Shown here: one piece after another, positions 23,182-35,317 of the stretch
Position numbering within the stretch: position 1 is the stretch's first letter
How the letters are laid out: each line of letters opens with the position of its first letter
The notes under the pieces: model-generated
Told to the model about the DNA's origin: nothing
Databases searched by the model: none
What the model saw: the letters and a program-made list of their open reading frames with translations, nothing else
Assembly: GCA_025738555.1 (NCBI GenBank)
Contig: JAOVFP010000002.1
Location: 6,510,001 to 6,574,000, forward strand
Reading direction: 5' to 3'
DNA: 64,000 nucleotides
Origin: Cyathus striatus
Taxonomy: Eukaryota; Basidiomycota; Agaricomycetes; Agaricales; Nidulariaceae
Position numbers and translations under genes: made by a program

Positions 23182-24271
23182 ATGTCGTCGAAACCGAAAA
23201 ACTGGAAACGAAAGCGTGCCATCGTTAAAAAAAAAGACAACGTAGTTGAAGATGGAAAGCCTACTGATTTGGTGGTTGCGTACGTTTTGGACGTGGAACT
23301 AATAATTTCATTCGACTTATTGAATTGACTAGTGTTATGGGTCCTACCGGTGTCGGTAAAAGCACGGTAAGTTTGCAAATATACTGGTTTTCGGTTCGGC
23401 ATACTTATGAATATTCGTTTTCTGAATAGTTCATAAATAAGTTGTTCGGCGAGGAGGTGACAAAAGTCGGCCATGAACTCAAATCATGTACATCTAACTT
23501 GAACCACGTTATTCGTGCTCTCCTGCCGATCCCAGCAGGCGGCTAGTTGTGGTCGATACACCTGGATTTGACGATACATATGTGGACGATGCAGAAATCC
23601 TCAGGCGGATATCAGTTTGGCTAGCAGTTTCGTATGTAACACGCTATACTATTATGGATAAATACCTCGCTAATAATGCGGATATAAAGGTACACTAAAG
23701 ACATGAAACTTGCTGGTGTTATCTACCTACATGAGATATCGCAGACTCGGATGCTTGGAACTACACGCAAGAATCTTGAAATGTTTCGTAAACTATGCGG
23801 TAATGAAGCCCTCTCATCAGTAGTCCTTGGAACGACAAAATGGTCAGAGGTGGCACCGAAAGTAGGGGACGAACGCGTGAAACAATTAAAGGACAACTTC
23901 TGGAAGGATCTGATCGAGAATGGGTCTAAGGTGTTCAAATTTGAGAACACGAAAGAATCGGCTTGGAATATGGTTAACCATCTTCTGAAAGAGCATGGGG
24001 ACTCCGTCGATTTTCTCCAGCTTCAAAAGGAACTCGTTGATCTACAAAAGATTATACCGGATACCGACGCGGGTAAAGAGCTTCGATACACGCTTGAAGA
24101 GCTTCTTAAGATTCAAAAGGGCAAGGCTACCGAAGAACAGCTCCAAAAAATGAAAGCTGCAATTCAGGCCCTCAAAGTTCCTATATCACTACGTCTGAAG
24201 CTTTTCTTCGGTTTAGCGGTGAGTTTACTTTGAGCTCTTTGCAATGTTTGTCCTTATGGCAAGTGCAGTGA
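23182..24271 (+). pseudogene. P-loop GTPase copy G4, single-base frameshift
   Basis: Exons 23182-23279, 23333-23366 (34 nt, VMGPTGVGKST), 23431-23631, 23690-24218 and a stop-only exon at 24269-24271. Compared with G5, exon 3 is one base short. Near 23522 GCTCTCCTGCC lacks one C, which runs into TAG just before the DTPGF motif. Everything else is intact: the frame resumes after the lesion with DTPGFDDTYVDDAEIL, and exon 4 has GGVIYLHEI-like LAGVIYLHEI and LGTTKWSEV. It is either a very young pseudogene or a sequence error. If the base were present the product would be about 287 aa. Confidence 0.75.
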
Positions 24272-24499
24272 GTCGCTACCAATGTATCATTCGCCTCAAT
24301 TCCATGTAAATAATTTATTGCACCCGTGACTCTGAAAAGTTAAATATTCGTGTAAAATCCCATTGTGATAAATGTACTATAAGGATAAGTACACGATAAG
24401 GGACTTATAGCTTTGTGTATGCAAGCTGGCAGTGAAGTGACAAATTAACCCTACTGATTCCCCACTGCGAATGTTCGGAACCAGGTATCCAATCGAAGA

Positions 24500-25700
24500 G
24501 AAAAGGATGGCGAACGGCTACAGTGCCACTGACGACAAAAGGGAGGGAGGTGGTGATGCCAGGTGAGATAGCGGGGGGAGATGTGGTGCTGGTGGTGGGC
24601 AAAACGTCGGCAGGTCAAGATGACGACGACACTGTGGAGCGTCGATGCTACTGTTTCGCCGGTGTTGAAGTGGTTGGGGTAAGGGACTTGTGGTGGGCCA
24701 GGTGGTCAGCCATAGTCGTCGTGATGCAGGAGGAATGGATAGGAGGGAGGTACTGTCGTGCACGCGGGACGAAATGGTGGAGGAAAGCGGCTTGGCGGAG
24801 GACGTCGTGGCCGATACAGCGTGGAGGAGGATGGGCCGAGAGAGAGTGCCGTTGCGATGGAACGAGGGGGAAGGGAATAAAGGAGATGCTGGCGGTGGTA
24901 GGCGATACGGCTACCCTTAGGGGATGAAAGAGAAGGCAGTGGTGAGCGAGCCATCCCAACGACGCCATTGCTGCTGGTGCGGGAGTAGCACGGCCGCGAG
25001 AGAGACGCCCGGACGACGCCGAGGGAGGTGGCGGTGAGTGGCATGGCATGGCGTGGCGTGGCGTCGACGTTGAGAAGAAGCTGGCATCGTCGTTGTCGTC
25101 GTGGTGCTGGGGGAGGGGGGGGGGGTGACGTGGCGCCGACGACGGCCTTGCCAGCAGGACGAGAGGTTAGTCGTCGTCATGGCGCAGGGTAAAAGAGGGA
25201 GGAGGGGCCGTCGTGGATGAGACGACATATTGGAGGTGGGCGGCTTGGCAAACGGAAACGGTCGTTTGCGCGGTGTGGACGACGCTGTGAGGAGACATGA
25301 GGTAGCTAGGGATGCTGTGGGGAGTGGAGCGAGGCACTTACTTGGTGTCAACGGAGTCGTTGAGGCCTTGGCGACATCTCGTTGAGGACCTACGGGAACT
25401 CGAGGAGGGGTGAGAGCTTAGGATGTTGAGGTGGGGGAGGGAAATTGCAGTGGGTTTGGCGGCGCGTGTCGACGACGCTGTGGGTCCGCTGGGACCATGC
25501 GAGCTGGGGTTGATACTCAAAGAGGCGGACATTGAGAAGGGGTGATGTTGAGAGGGGTCAGGATGACATGGCGTCGACGTCATCGCGATGCAGGGAGGAG
25601 GAAGGAGGGGATGCGAGGGGGTGGGGGATGTCGGTGTTGTTGACATGGCCGATAATTTCTATTGCACGTGGCGTAGAAAGACGGCAAGATAGGCGGCGGG
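24500..25700. repeat. G-rich low-complexity insert between GTPase G4 and G5
   Basis: A purine-rich, CpG-rich stretch full of GTCGTCGTGG, GGCGTCGACG and GGGAGG-type repeats interrupts the 3' flank shared by G4 and G5. In wording it resembles 33040-34200. Long ORFs on both strands are artefacts of the skewed composition. I see no protein motif. Confidence 0.6.
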
Positions 25701-25850
25701 CCGGTCAAGGGAATAGAGTAATTGCGTGTGAAACGACGCGCTGGCGCAGTTATTTTAGCGCAACTTATGTTAGAGAAATCTTAGCTGAAAGTTCGAACCA
25801 CGATGAAAATATTTTATTTTATTGTGTATGAAGTGCTGCAGGGATCCGGG

Positions 25851-26049
25851 GAGCTCTTTGTTACGGAATTCCGCATACTTATTCTGTACAGACATTTCCA
25901 CTCTGAGAAGATTGGTACAGAATCAGGAAGGATTCCGCACGGAATAATCGCTCTTTTACACTAATATCTAAGCCAAATATATTATGTATGGATTCGTACA
26001 GCTTCCATGCAGATTCCGTACTGAACACCTGGCTAAGCGTAAAGAGCTC
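25851..26049. mobile_element. 199-bp MITE of the GAGCTCTTT family
   Basis: Ends GAGCTCTTT and AAAGAGCTC. Inside are TTACGGAATTCCGC, TTCCGCACGGAATAAT and CCGTACTGAACACCTGGCTA-type blocks that recur at the ends of the larger elements at 32372-34721 and 49223-50323. It is a short internally deleted relative of these. Confidence 0.6.
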
Positions 26050-26613
26050 AAATGCTCTGGAGATGTTGAGGGCGAGTATGTCGGGTAAGTCTGTTTCTGT
26101 CTGTTTTGTTCTAGATGAGATAGTGAATGATTTATGCAGCTCAGTAAGTATGTTATTTAGTATAGAATAATTGATAATCGATAGGTAGTTAAACGTGCTT
26201 GGCGCCACTCAGATTTGAATGTAATGCAAATCGGGAACAGTTAATTACAACCTTCGTCACGTTACAACTGTGCATATCGTTTACCGGCTTAAGGCGACAA
26301 CATTAAGTTCAATCAATTGGAATGGTCTCTGTTTCTAGTATAGCAGTAGCGGACCAGCAGTGAATATTCGATACGGAAGTTATGGTAAGCGCTTTGCAAA
26401 CTTCTAAAAATAAAACATATGTAATTAAATCCATGAACTGATCCAAGCTCATGGGCACTGAACCACATGCTTGACCATGAGGATAACACCTCACATTTGA
26501 CACAACGCTTCACACACATGTCACAGAAACCCCTTCCCCACTAGTAAAAAGAGCACTAATATTATCAGCCAGCGACATACACCCCATACTGTCCTTTCAA
26601 CCCATATTGAACA

Positions 26614-27694
26614 ATGCCACCGAAACCGAAAAACTGGAAACAAAAGCGTGCCACCGTTAAAAAACAAGACAACGTAGTTGAAGATGGAAAGCCTACTGAT
26701 TTAGTAATTGCGTACGTTTGGACGTGGAGCTAATAATTTCATTCGACTTATTGAATTGACTAGTGTTATGGGTCCTACGGGAGTCGGCAAAAGCACAGTA
26801 AGTTTGCAAATATGCTGATATTCGGTCATACTCACTAATATTGTGTTTCTGAATAGTTTATAAATGCCTTGTTCGACAAGGACGTGACAAAAGTTGGCCA
26901 TGAACTCAAATCATGTACATCTAGCTTGAAACACGTTACTTGTGCTCACCCTACCGATCCCAACAGGCGGCTAGTTGTGGTCGATACACCTGGATTTGGC
27001 GATACATACGTGGAGGACACAGAAATCCTCAGGCGGATATCGGTTTGGCTAGCAATTTCGTACGTAATACGCTTTATTATTCTGGATAAATACCTCGCTA
27101 ATAATGTGGATATAAAGGTACACTAAAGACATGAAGCTTGCTGGTGTTATATACCTACATGAGATATCACAGACTCGGATGCTTGAGGCACGCAAGTACC
27201 TTGAAATGTTTCATAAATTATGTGGTGATGCCGCCCTCTCGTCAGTAGTTCTTGGAACGACAAAATGGTCAGAGGTGACACAGGATGTAGGGGACAAACG
27301 CGTGAAGCAATTACGGGACCAACTCTGGAAGGATATGATCGACAAAGGGTCTCAGGTGTTCAAATTTGAGGGCACTAACCGATCGGCATGGAATATGGTT
27401 AACTATCTTCTGGAAAAGCATAAGGACGTCGAATTTCTCCGGCTTCAAGAAGAGCTCGTTGATCTTCATAAGACTATACCGGATACTGACGCGGGTAGGG
27501 CGCTTAGATACTCGCTTGATGAGCTCCTTAAGATTCAAAGGGACAAGGCTAGCGAAGAGCAGCTCCAAAAAACGAAAGCCGCACTTCAGGCCCTCAAAGT
27601 TCCTAAGTCACTACGTCTGAAGATTTTCTTCGGTTTAGCGGTGAGTTTACTTCGAGCTCTTTAAAATATCTGCCCCTTACGGCGAGCGCAGTGA
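26614..27694 (+). CDS. AIG1/septin-like P-loop GTPase, copy G5
   Basis: Exons 26614-26711, 26764-26797, 26857-27059, 27118-27640, 27692-27694 (286 aa). Basic N-terminus (MPPKPKNWKQKRATVKKQDN) and NPTD/KPTDLVIA before the 34-nt P-loop exon (VMGPTGVGKST). Exon 3 has ELKSCTSSLKH, a likely switch I, then VVVDTPGFGD. Exon 4 has LAGVIYLHEISQTRML and LGTTKWSEV (G4-like). The C-terminal half is a charged amphipathic helix region (EEQLQKTKAALQALK). The last exon is just the TGA, directly after an AGCGCAG acceptor. Closest relative is the broken G4 copy. Function unknown, with GTP binding supported by motifs. Confidence 0.88.
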
Positions 27695-28003
27695 GTCGCC
27701 AACGGTATATAGTTAGCGTCAATTCTTTGTAAATAATTAATTGTAAACATGAAGCTGAAACGTTAAATACTCGTGTAACATTGCATTGTGATAAAACTCT
27801 CTCTATGAGATTGAGAGTACATTTTAAGGGAACTATAGCCTCATGCATACAGGCTGGCATTGACATGACAAATGAAACCTACTGATTCTCCACGATGCAT
27901 GTTCAAATCCAGCTACTTAACCGCACTGAAACCCGTATCGATCAAATAGAAGAGTTGTCGACTCAGCATTCAATCTTGAGTTATCCCTCCGTATAGCATT
28001 ATC

Positions 28004-29131
28004 ATGCCAGCCCCTCAGTCCAAAGGCAAGAAAAAACTTCAATGGAAAAGGAAGCGGAAAGTAGTGAAGGAAGGGGATGTCGTCATGAACGACCCAAATC
28101 CGACCGACATCGTGATCCCGTAAGTGTAGCGTTTCTGGTCTGAGACCTGAGTACCGACTACCCTGCGCAGTGTTATGGGGCCATCTGGAGTTGGCAAGAG
28201 TACAGTGTGTACACCTTGCACCCACGACCACCATATGCTAACATCTAGTTAATAACAGTTCATCAACGTTTTAGCAAATAAAAATGTCGTAGAAGTTGGC
28301 CATGAACTAAATTCTTGCACGGCAACAATCTCTCACGTAGTCCTGGACGGGCTTCCGGGATACCCCACTCTGCAGAATCGTCGCCTTATCATTGTTGATA
28401 CTCCAGGATTCGATGATACCTATGTCGACGACGCAGAAATTCTTAGGAGAATATCTGTCTGGCTGGCTACGTCGTGAGTGGTTGAGGTTTTTGTTGCATT
28501 AATTTTCAGATCTTGACACGTTTCCTATCTATAGCTATTCTGAGAACATGACATTGGGAGGTGTAATATATCTCCATGACATATCTCAGACCCGAATGCT
28601 GGGAACGACTCGCAGAAATCTGGAAATGTTCTTTAAGCTGTGCGGCAACGATGCCCTTAGTTCAGTGGTAGTTGGAACGACCAAGTGGGGTGAGGTGGAA
28701 CTAAATGTTGCGGAAATTCGCGAAAAGCAGCTATGCGACATTTTTTGGAAACCCATGATAGTCGCAGGATCTTCCGTACATCGATTTCAAAGCACGAAGG
28801 ATTCTGCTTGGGAGATCGTTAATTCCATTTTGGATAAAGTGGCCAGAAACGATACACCAGAGGCTTTACAAATTCAGAAAGAGGTCGTGAATCTTTCGAA
28901 GATTTTGCCCGACACTGAAGCTGGACGGGAACTGCGTTTTACCCTCGAGCAGCAACTAGAAAATCTAAAACGGCAAGGCAACGAGGATCAGATCCGAAAA
29001 ACTCTCAAGGCCATCAACGAGCTCACAGTGAGCGTTCCTAAGCGCATACTGATGTTCTTTGGCATAGAGGTAACTTATCACCTTCGAACCGAGCCATAGT
29101 ACACATTTCACTAATCTGACTACTTTAGTGA
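28004..29131 (+). CDS. AIG1/septin-like P-loop GTPase, copy G6
   Basis: Exons 28004-28119, 28171-28204, 28259-28473, 28535-29069, 29129-29131 (300 aa). Lys/Arg-rich N-terminus (MPAPQSKGKKKLQWKRKRKV). The 34-nt P-loop exon encodes VMGPSGVGKST. Exon 3 is 12 nt longer than in G5 and carries LIIVDTPGFDDTYVDDAEIL. Exon 4 has LGGVIYLHDISQTRMLGT and VGTTKWGEV. The 3' end again has an intron immediately before TGA (acceptor TTTAG). A full-length family member with no visible lesion. Confidence 0.88.
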
Positions 29132-29473
29132 TACGGTCACTTCATTTCCGTTAAAGGTTCAGAGTGGTCGGGTGACAGACATATCGAACTTCGTGACATG
29201 TGTAACCAGTATAATTTGAGATCGAGGACATTGCTATCACAATCATTAAATATAATCAAGTGCATTCTACGTGTGTAGTTATGTGAAGTTGTGAAACATA
29301 AAGAACCTCTTTAATGTGATTCAGATCACCAAGTATGTAATTGTCAGTTGTGCGGTGTTTGCGTGCAGGCTTGCACCGTAGGCGTGCTTGCATCCACCAA
29401 TCTTCAACCCTCAACTTAAGCCTGGTTTGAAGCATCGACTTCCTCTAATTCCTTATTATCCCGTTCATCTTCG

Positions 29474-30532
29474 ATGTCTGAGTATAAGAATCAGAAAGTT
29501 TGGAATGGCCAAAAGCAAGTCGTTAAACGGGGAGACACTATACTGAAAGACGGAAAATCGTCTGACATCGTTATTCCGTGCGTATATTATATCGGATTAT
29601 GCTATACGACGTATGCGAGATGACTTGGGGCGAAACTCAGTATTTTAGGTCCGTCAGGTGTTGGCAAGAGCACGGTACGATAGATTTTCCCCCTTCTTGG
29701 TTTTAAAATTGATATTTTATGCGATAGTTCATAAATACACTTGTTGGGCGGAATGAAATGAGGGTTGGGCATGATCTGAGGGCCTGCACGACGAAGATAC
29801 AACATACGATCATGAACAATCCTAGGAATCCCGATCAGCGTCTGGTTATCGTTGACACTCCAAGCTTTGATATCATTGACGTCGATGACATCGAAATTTT
29901 GCGGCAATTTTCGGTGTGGCTAGCCACTTCGTGAGTATACAGTACATTTTTCTACCCACGCCATTATGACCAACTTCCTCTGTGTAAGTTATACCGCGGA
30001 AACGAAAATTGGCGGCGTCATATACCTTCACGACATCTCTGCCGGTTCCATGGATGCGACTACACTCAAAAACCTAGAGATTTTCCAAAAATTATGTGGA
30101 CCAGATGGTTTTCATTCGTTCATACTTGGGACCACGAAGTGGGATTCTGTCAAACCATCCGTTGGAGGCCTACGCGAAGAGCAACTTCTGAATGACTATT
30201 GGAAGTATATGATTGACAGTGGCTCTTCAGCGTATAGATTTGAGAATACACGCCAGTCTGCCTGGAAGATGGTCGATAAAATTTTGGATGGAGTAGAGTT
30301 AGAGCGGAACATGGGCGCGCTTCTCTTGCAAAAAGAGCTTGTAGACCTTCAAAAAAGGATTCCAGATACGGAAGCAGGAAGAGTACTCAGATATACGTTG
30401 CAACAACTCGCAGAGATGCAAAAGGGGGAAAGGGGAGCAGTGCCAGTTAGGGTATTGGAACATATCAAGGAATTAAAGTCATCCCTTCCAAAGCGGTTTA
30501 TGTCCTTATTTGACCCTAGACATCATCATTAG
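29474..30532 (+). CDS. P-loop GTPase copy G7 with altered G3 motif
   Basis: Exons 29474-29577, 29641-29674, 29728-29930, 29989-30532 (294 aa). N-terminus MSEYKNQKVWNGQKQVVKRG. The 34-nt exon encodes ILGPSGVGKST. The G3 motif reads VDTPSFDIIDVDD, so the invariant Gly of DxxG is Ser, which in other GTPases usually impairs hydrolysis or the switch. IGGVIYLHDIS and LGTTKWDSV follow. Unlike its neighbours it ends with a read-through into LFDPRHHH and stop, without an obvious last intron. Frame is intact, so it may be a binding-only member. Confidence 0.85.
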
Positions 30533-31301
30533 TCAACTCGAAGGTAGTATACTTGCTCCGTTATATCTTCCTACCTATACTTCTCTGTAAGTACCCACTC
30601 TTTCTTAACACTATACGGTAGCTTTCAATAGATTTTTTTTAAACAAAAATGCCCACTGCCGATTGTTCAGAACCCTTATGAACTCACGCTGATCGATTGA
30701 TTTATCGGAGCCACGGCCGACCTGGCGGATCAATACTCCCGGGGCTCGGACTAGTACGCTAATCGATTATGCACATTTTTATCCAAAGTCTTGGACACAT
30801 TTCTTCTTCTGACCTTGAAAGTGACTGTCAACAGTATCAAGTGAAACAGTTCGATCGTACATCAACATAGTTCTATCTAGTACAACAGATTATTCGTGCC
30901 AGCAATAAATGGGCGTCTGCTATGCACGACCAATACACGAAGCAAACCTGTGCACAATCAAATATATCGAAGTTTACCGTCTTGTGTATCTCCGATGCTG
31001 TGCTGCAACCTGACAGCCAAATGCATCGTGCAACATGCATGTTGGCATCGGATTCGAGTCAGGAAATGACCAGCCTCATATTCATACAGGCAAGAATAGC
31101 ATGAAGTTTGAACGCCGTTTTTAAAACGAGTGTAGCACGTTTACACGAGTTTACTGACGAACTTATCGGACTGCGTCAGTGTCAGGAGACTTTTTAAAAG
31201 TAAGGACGCATAACTAACTTCTACTCTAAAATAATCGGTGGTAATCACGCATACTACTACCAACATCTACACCATTGGACGGCTGATTTATACTTGCACT
31301 A
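30533..31301. other. Intergenic, no gene seen
   Basis: About 770 bases between G7 and G8. Contains an A-rich run near 30640 and scattered short ORFs without motifs. No RNA gene or clear repeat was recognised. Confidence 0.45.
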
Positions 31302-32377
31302 ATGACAAGCGTTGAATCCGATATCAAATGGAAGAAAGGGAAGGCGTATATTAAACAAGGAGACAATACAATCCCCGATGGAAAACCGAGCGATATTGTC
31401 GTAGCGTAAGCTTCCATTCAAAGTTATGGAATATTACTCATTTGAGGACAGTATAATGGGTCCAACAGGGGCCGGTAAAAGCACAGTGAGTGTCTAAAGC
31501 GTTTGGAACATTGAAAGATTCTAAGGTTGATGGAAACTTTCAGTTCGTAAATGCGCTTTTAGGGAAGCAAAAAATGAAAGTAGGGCACCAACTGCAATCT
31601 TGTACTGCCAACCTCGAGTATGAAATCATCTCCCTACCTAATCGTCGGCTGGTGATTCTTGACATACCAGGCTTCGACGACACTGACGTGGACGACGCTG
31701 AGATTTTGAGACGCATATCAGTCTGGCTTGGATTATCGTAAGCACTGAACTACGGCGTTGTGACGTTCCCATCATATATCTTACTATTTCACTAGCTACA
31801 CTAAAAAGATGAAGCTCGGTGGGGTGATATACCTCCATGAAATCTCTCAAACGCGGATGCTTGGTACTTCTCGGCAAAATCTGGACATGTTCAAAGAGCT
31901 CTGCGGCACCGAGGCGATGAAGTCGGTGATACTAGGAACGACGAAATGGTCTGCCGTTTCATCCACGGAATTGGGTGTTAGTCGCGAAACTCAACTTAAG
32001 GAGACATATTGGGCGGAATTTTTGAAGCATGGAAGCTCTATTCATCGATTTTCAGATTCTGATCCCTACAGGTCTGCGTGGAAAATGGTTAACGAAATTT
32101 TAGAGAAGACACAGGAAAGAGAGTTGCAGCTACAGAAATAGTTGGTAGAAGTCTCTATGTTCCTTCCGGACACAAAGGCTGGCCGGAAGTTGAAGTTCAC
32201 CCTGGAGCAATATCTCAGCATGAAAAAAGATCCTTCACCTCAGGAGAAAGAGAAGATCGCAAAAGCTATAAAGAAGTTGAAAGTTGGCATTTCCGATCGC
32301 ATCAAGGACTTCTTTGGCTTGGTTAGTGTTAGAAATGTTTTATTTCATTCTTTTGCTTACGGCGATGGATGCAGTAA
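31302..32377 (+). pseudogene. P-loop GTPase copy G8, premature stop
   Basis: Exons 31302-31405, 31452-31485 (IMGPTGAGKST), 31544-31737, 31796-32321 and a stop TAA at 32375-32377 directly after a GCAG acceptor. The in-frame TAG at 32139-32141 replaces the Glu of the LQKELVDL segment seen in sister copies; the reading continues open on both sides. G3 is DIPGF rather than DTPGF. The truncated product would keep the whole G domain (about 230 aa) and lose the C-terminal helices, so a functional short form is possible. The acceptor and stop coincide with the first bases of the element at 32372. Confidence 0.75.
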
Positions 32378-33059
32378 TTTACGCTCCCCCAAGGGGTCCG
32401 TACGGATCCGTGCGGAATCTGTGCGGATCCGTGCGGAATCTGTGCGGATCCGCACAGAATTTTCAGGTCTGTACAGATTCCGTACGAATTCTGCAGACTT
32501 CGTAATGTACTGTAATATGTTTCTACCATGTCTTCCGACACCTCTTAAGTCTAATAATACAGCAATAGTTCTCACTTATCTCACAAAGGAAGCTTTCGAT
32601 AAAATTCTATATTATTACACTACTTACATACAATTTAGCTACACTAATATAATAAACTACACTAATATAAAGAAATGGTTGATAGTGGCAGTACCAGCTA
32701 CTTGAACTTCTCTTATGTATTCACTCTTAAGAACTACTAAGGATGTAAAATATAATATATTTATCTATCTAGTTACATTTGTATCGTAGTCTACTTTTTA
32801 TTCTACTCTCCCTGGTCTACCTACTTCGCTCTCTCACCTCCCTCATCTCCCTACGTTACCATGCGTCATCACGTTGTTGTGACATTGGCCGTTGGCGGCA
32901 TGGGCGTCATCTCCCTCATCAGACTGGGAAGAGGGAGAGCGAGGGAGGGGGGGGTGCTGAAGGGGTGCGACGACGCGCATACGCGGGTGGCAGCACATAT
33001 CAAGGGGGGAGGGCGTCGAAGGGGGGCGATGATGGGGTATACAGGCGGCAGTGAGATGG

Positions 33060-34200
33060 CGACACCGTCGCCGCCCCCTCCCCTCCCCTCCCCTTCCCTT
33101 GCTCTCCCCTTCCCTTGCTCTCCCCTTCCCTTGCTGTCCCCTTCCCTCGCTGTCCCCTTCCCTCGCTGTCCCCTTCCCTCGCTGTCCCCTTCCCTCGCTG
33201 TCCCCTTCCCTCGCTGTCCCCTTCCCTCGCTGTCCCCTTCCCTTACTCTCCCCTCCCTTCGCTGTCCCCTCCCCTCGCTATCCCCTCCCCTCACTATCCC
33301 CTCCCCTCGCTATCCCCTCCCCTCGCTATCCCCTCCCCTCGCTATCCCCTCCCCTCGCTATCCCCTCCCCTTGCTATCCCCTCCCCTTGCTATCCCCTCC
33401 CCTCCCCTTGCTCTCACCTCCCCTTGCTCTCACCTCCCCTTGCTCTCACCTCCCCTTGCTTTCCCTCCCCTCCCCTCCCCTTGCTCTCCCCTCCCCTCGC
33501 TATCCCCTCACTCACCCCTCCCCTCCCCTCGCTTGGCACCTCGTCAGTTGTGAGATGAGGTGGGGGGAGGAGCAAACGGCACCTTGTCAGTTGTGGGACG
33601 AGGTGCAGGGCAGAGGAGAGGGGACGCACCTCGTCGTTTGCGAGACAAGGTGCAGGGGGGTGGAGACGGAACACCTCGTCATTTGCGAGATGAGATGGTG
33701 GAACGGCACCTCGTTGTTTGCTAGACGAGGTGCAGGGGGGGGAGGAGGTGGAGGGGGGAGGTGAAACGGCACTCGTCATTTGCCAGACGAGGTGGAGGGG
33801 GGAGGTGAAACAGCACTCGTCATTTGCCAGACGAGGTGCAAGGGAGGACGAGGGCATAGGCACGCTCATTCTCGTCGCTTGGGAGACGAGGAGGCAAGAG
33901 AGGAGGGGGCGATGAAGCATACAGCACGCTCGTCATTTGCCAGATGAGGTGCAGAGGGGAGGAGAGAAGCCGCACGCTCGTCATTTGCGAGGCGAGGCGG
34001 CAAGGGACAAGGGGGGGCGGCGAAGCATGGGCGTTGACATGACGACGTTGTCGTCAAGCAAGGTGGCGAGGGACAAGGGGGGGCGACGAAACGTGGCATT
34101 GACGTGGCGAAGTTGCCGTCGAGCGAGGTGGCAAGGGACGAGGGTGGACGACGAAATGTGGGCGTTGTCGTCGAGTGAGGTGGCGAGGGAGGAGGGACCC
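33060..34200. repeat. Tandem CCTCGCTGTCCCCTTCC and CTCGTC...GACGAG arrays
   Basis: 33060-33540 is a tandem array of roughly 17-bp units of the form CTCCCCTTCCCTTGCT / CTATCCCCTCCCCTCG. 33540-34000 holds at least eight spaced copies of a 20-nt inverted repeat (CTCGTC, then about 8 nt, then GACGAG). The long Pro/Leu/Ser-rich ORFs on both strands here are by-products of the repeats. Confidence 0.8.
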
Positions 34201-34369
34201 GAGTAGTGAGAATGGAGGGAGATGACGGTGGGGGTGGAGAGTGACGACGGTGAGGAAGACTGTATTGACGGTGAGAAGCACAGTGGTGACGCGTCACCGG
34301 CACCAGTCACCGGTCACCGACGGCCGGTGACAGCGATGACATGTGACATAGTCAGCGGTTATGTCCAAA

Positions 34370-34453
34370 GGCCGCGTTGGCTCAGCTGGTTTAGCGCGCC
34401 ATATGTTTGATGACAAAGCAATGGGAACCTAAGGGTTCAATTCACACTGTGGT
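34370..34453 (+). other. tRNA-like (pol III A/B box) module
   Basis: TTGGCTCAGCTGGTTTAG looks like a tRNA D-arm/A box, and GGGTTCAATTC about 45 bases later is a good B box. The sequence starts GGCCGCG. It lies about 350 bases inside the right end of element A, as do similar modules in the elements at 48102 and 53411. More likely the tRNA-derived part of a mobile element than a working tRNA gene, since I cannot close the acceptor stem. Confidence 0.5.
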
Positions 34454-34721
34454 ATGTTATTTTACTAAGTACATATTATAATTACAGATAAGATAAGAGG
34501 TCCATACGGATTCCATGTAAGTCTTTGTTACGGAATTCTGCGTATTCCGTACGGAATTTATCAATCCGTACAGATTCCGCAAGGAATCCGTGCAGAATAA
34601 TTACTAATTTAGAGTGGTGTCCCAGCCAATCTACTAATTACAGAATCCGTACGGAATCTTCGTAATCCGCGCGGATCCGCACGGATTCCGTACAGAACAC
34701 ATGGCTCAGTGTAAAGAGCTC

Positions 34722-35317
34722 GATGGATGCAGCTTTAATTATATAAAAAGCGCATGGGGCAGCAGTATACCCATACTCTATTCTAATGAAAGTATACTTG
34801 TATTGTGTAACATATTCTAGTTCTCGATTTGTATTTAAACTTCTTCGGTACATATAACTTACTTTAATGTTATCGACTTCTACAGAACTAAATCACTGCT
34901 TTTGTTATTCTGGTGTATTTTTGTCGTCGTTCTGTTGTGATTCGAACGTGCTTGTTCCGTGCGTGGCACGTCCACGTCATGTCGATATAGGCGCCTAGGT
35001 GTCGATATCATCCTCTTGTCATGCTCGATCCTCATGCTATCACAGCTGCATGCGAGTTGTGAAAGGGTATGTATTAGTATTCGTAGGTTCACCACCACGT
35101 GTAGACATTCAGGGATTGGACCAGGAATCAATGTGGAGCTCGCTGGGTGTCGTATTTACACGCTTCCGGTTGTTTATATCCTCTAATGTGTATGATGTAG
35201 CCCATTTTCACTTTAGCGTGTTTCTCACCTACATCGCTCATGACGAACTCTTTGAGACTCTGAGTTCTACTAAAATCCTTTCAAGCTATACAGATAGTAA
35301 ATTGATTACGACATAAT
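34722..35317. other. Intergenic, no gene seen
   Basis: Between element A and the broken GTPase G9. Short ORFs such as 34959-35186 carry no recognisable motif. The first exon of G9 should lie here but I could not identify it. Confidence 0.4.

Larger units (their letters stand above)
32372..34721. mobile_element. 2.35-kb element A (TTTACACT family)
   Basis: The left end is CAGTAATTTACGCTCCCCC. The right end is CAGTGTAAAGAGCTC, whose reverse complement GAGCTCTTTACACTG matches the left end of element B at 49223. Next to both ends are runs of TCCGTACGGAATCCGTGC-like repeats (32390-32480 and 34550-34700). Inside are a C-rich/G-rich array, a tRNA-like module (34370-34453) and no intact gene. It is a non-autonomous element that has kept its CpG-rich form. 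Confidence 0.6.

Noticed and set aside
24648..25351. Long ORFs in the G-rich stretch between GTPases G4 and G5
   Set aside because: Overlapping ORFs on both strands with His/Ser/Pro or Gly/Arg bias only; low-complexity insert.
33051..33764. Long Pro/Leu/Ser-rich ORFs (up to 237 codons) on both strands
   Set aside because: They follow tandem C-rich repeats in all frames and show no start context, domain or intron pattern. Composition artefacts.
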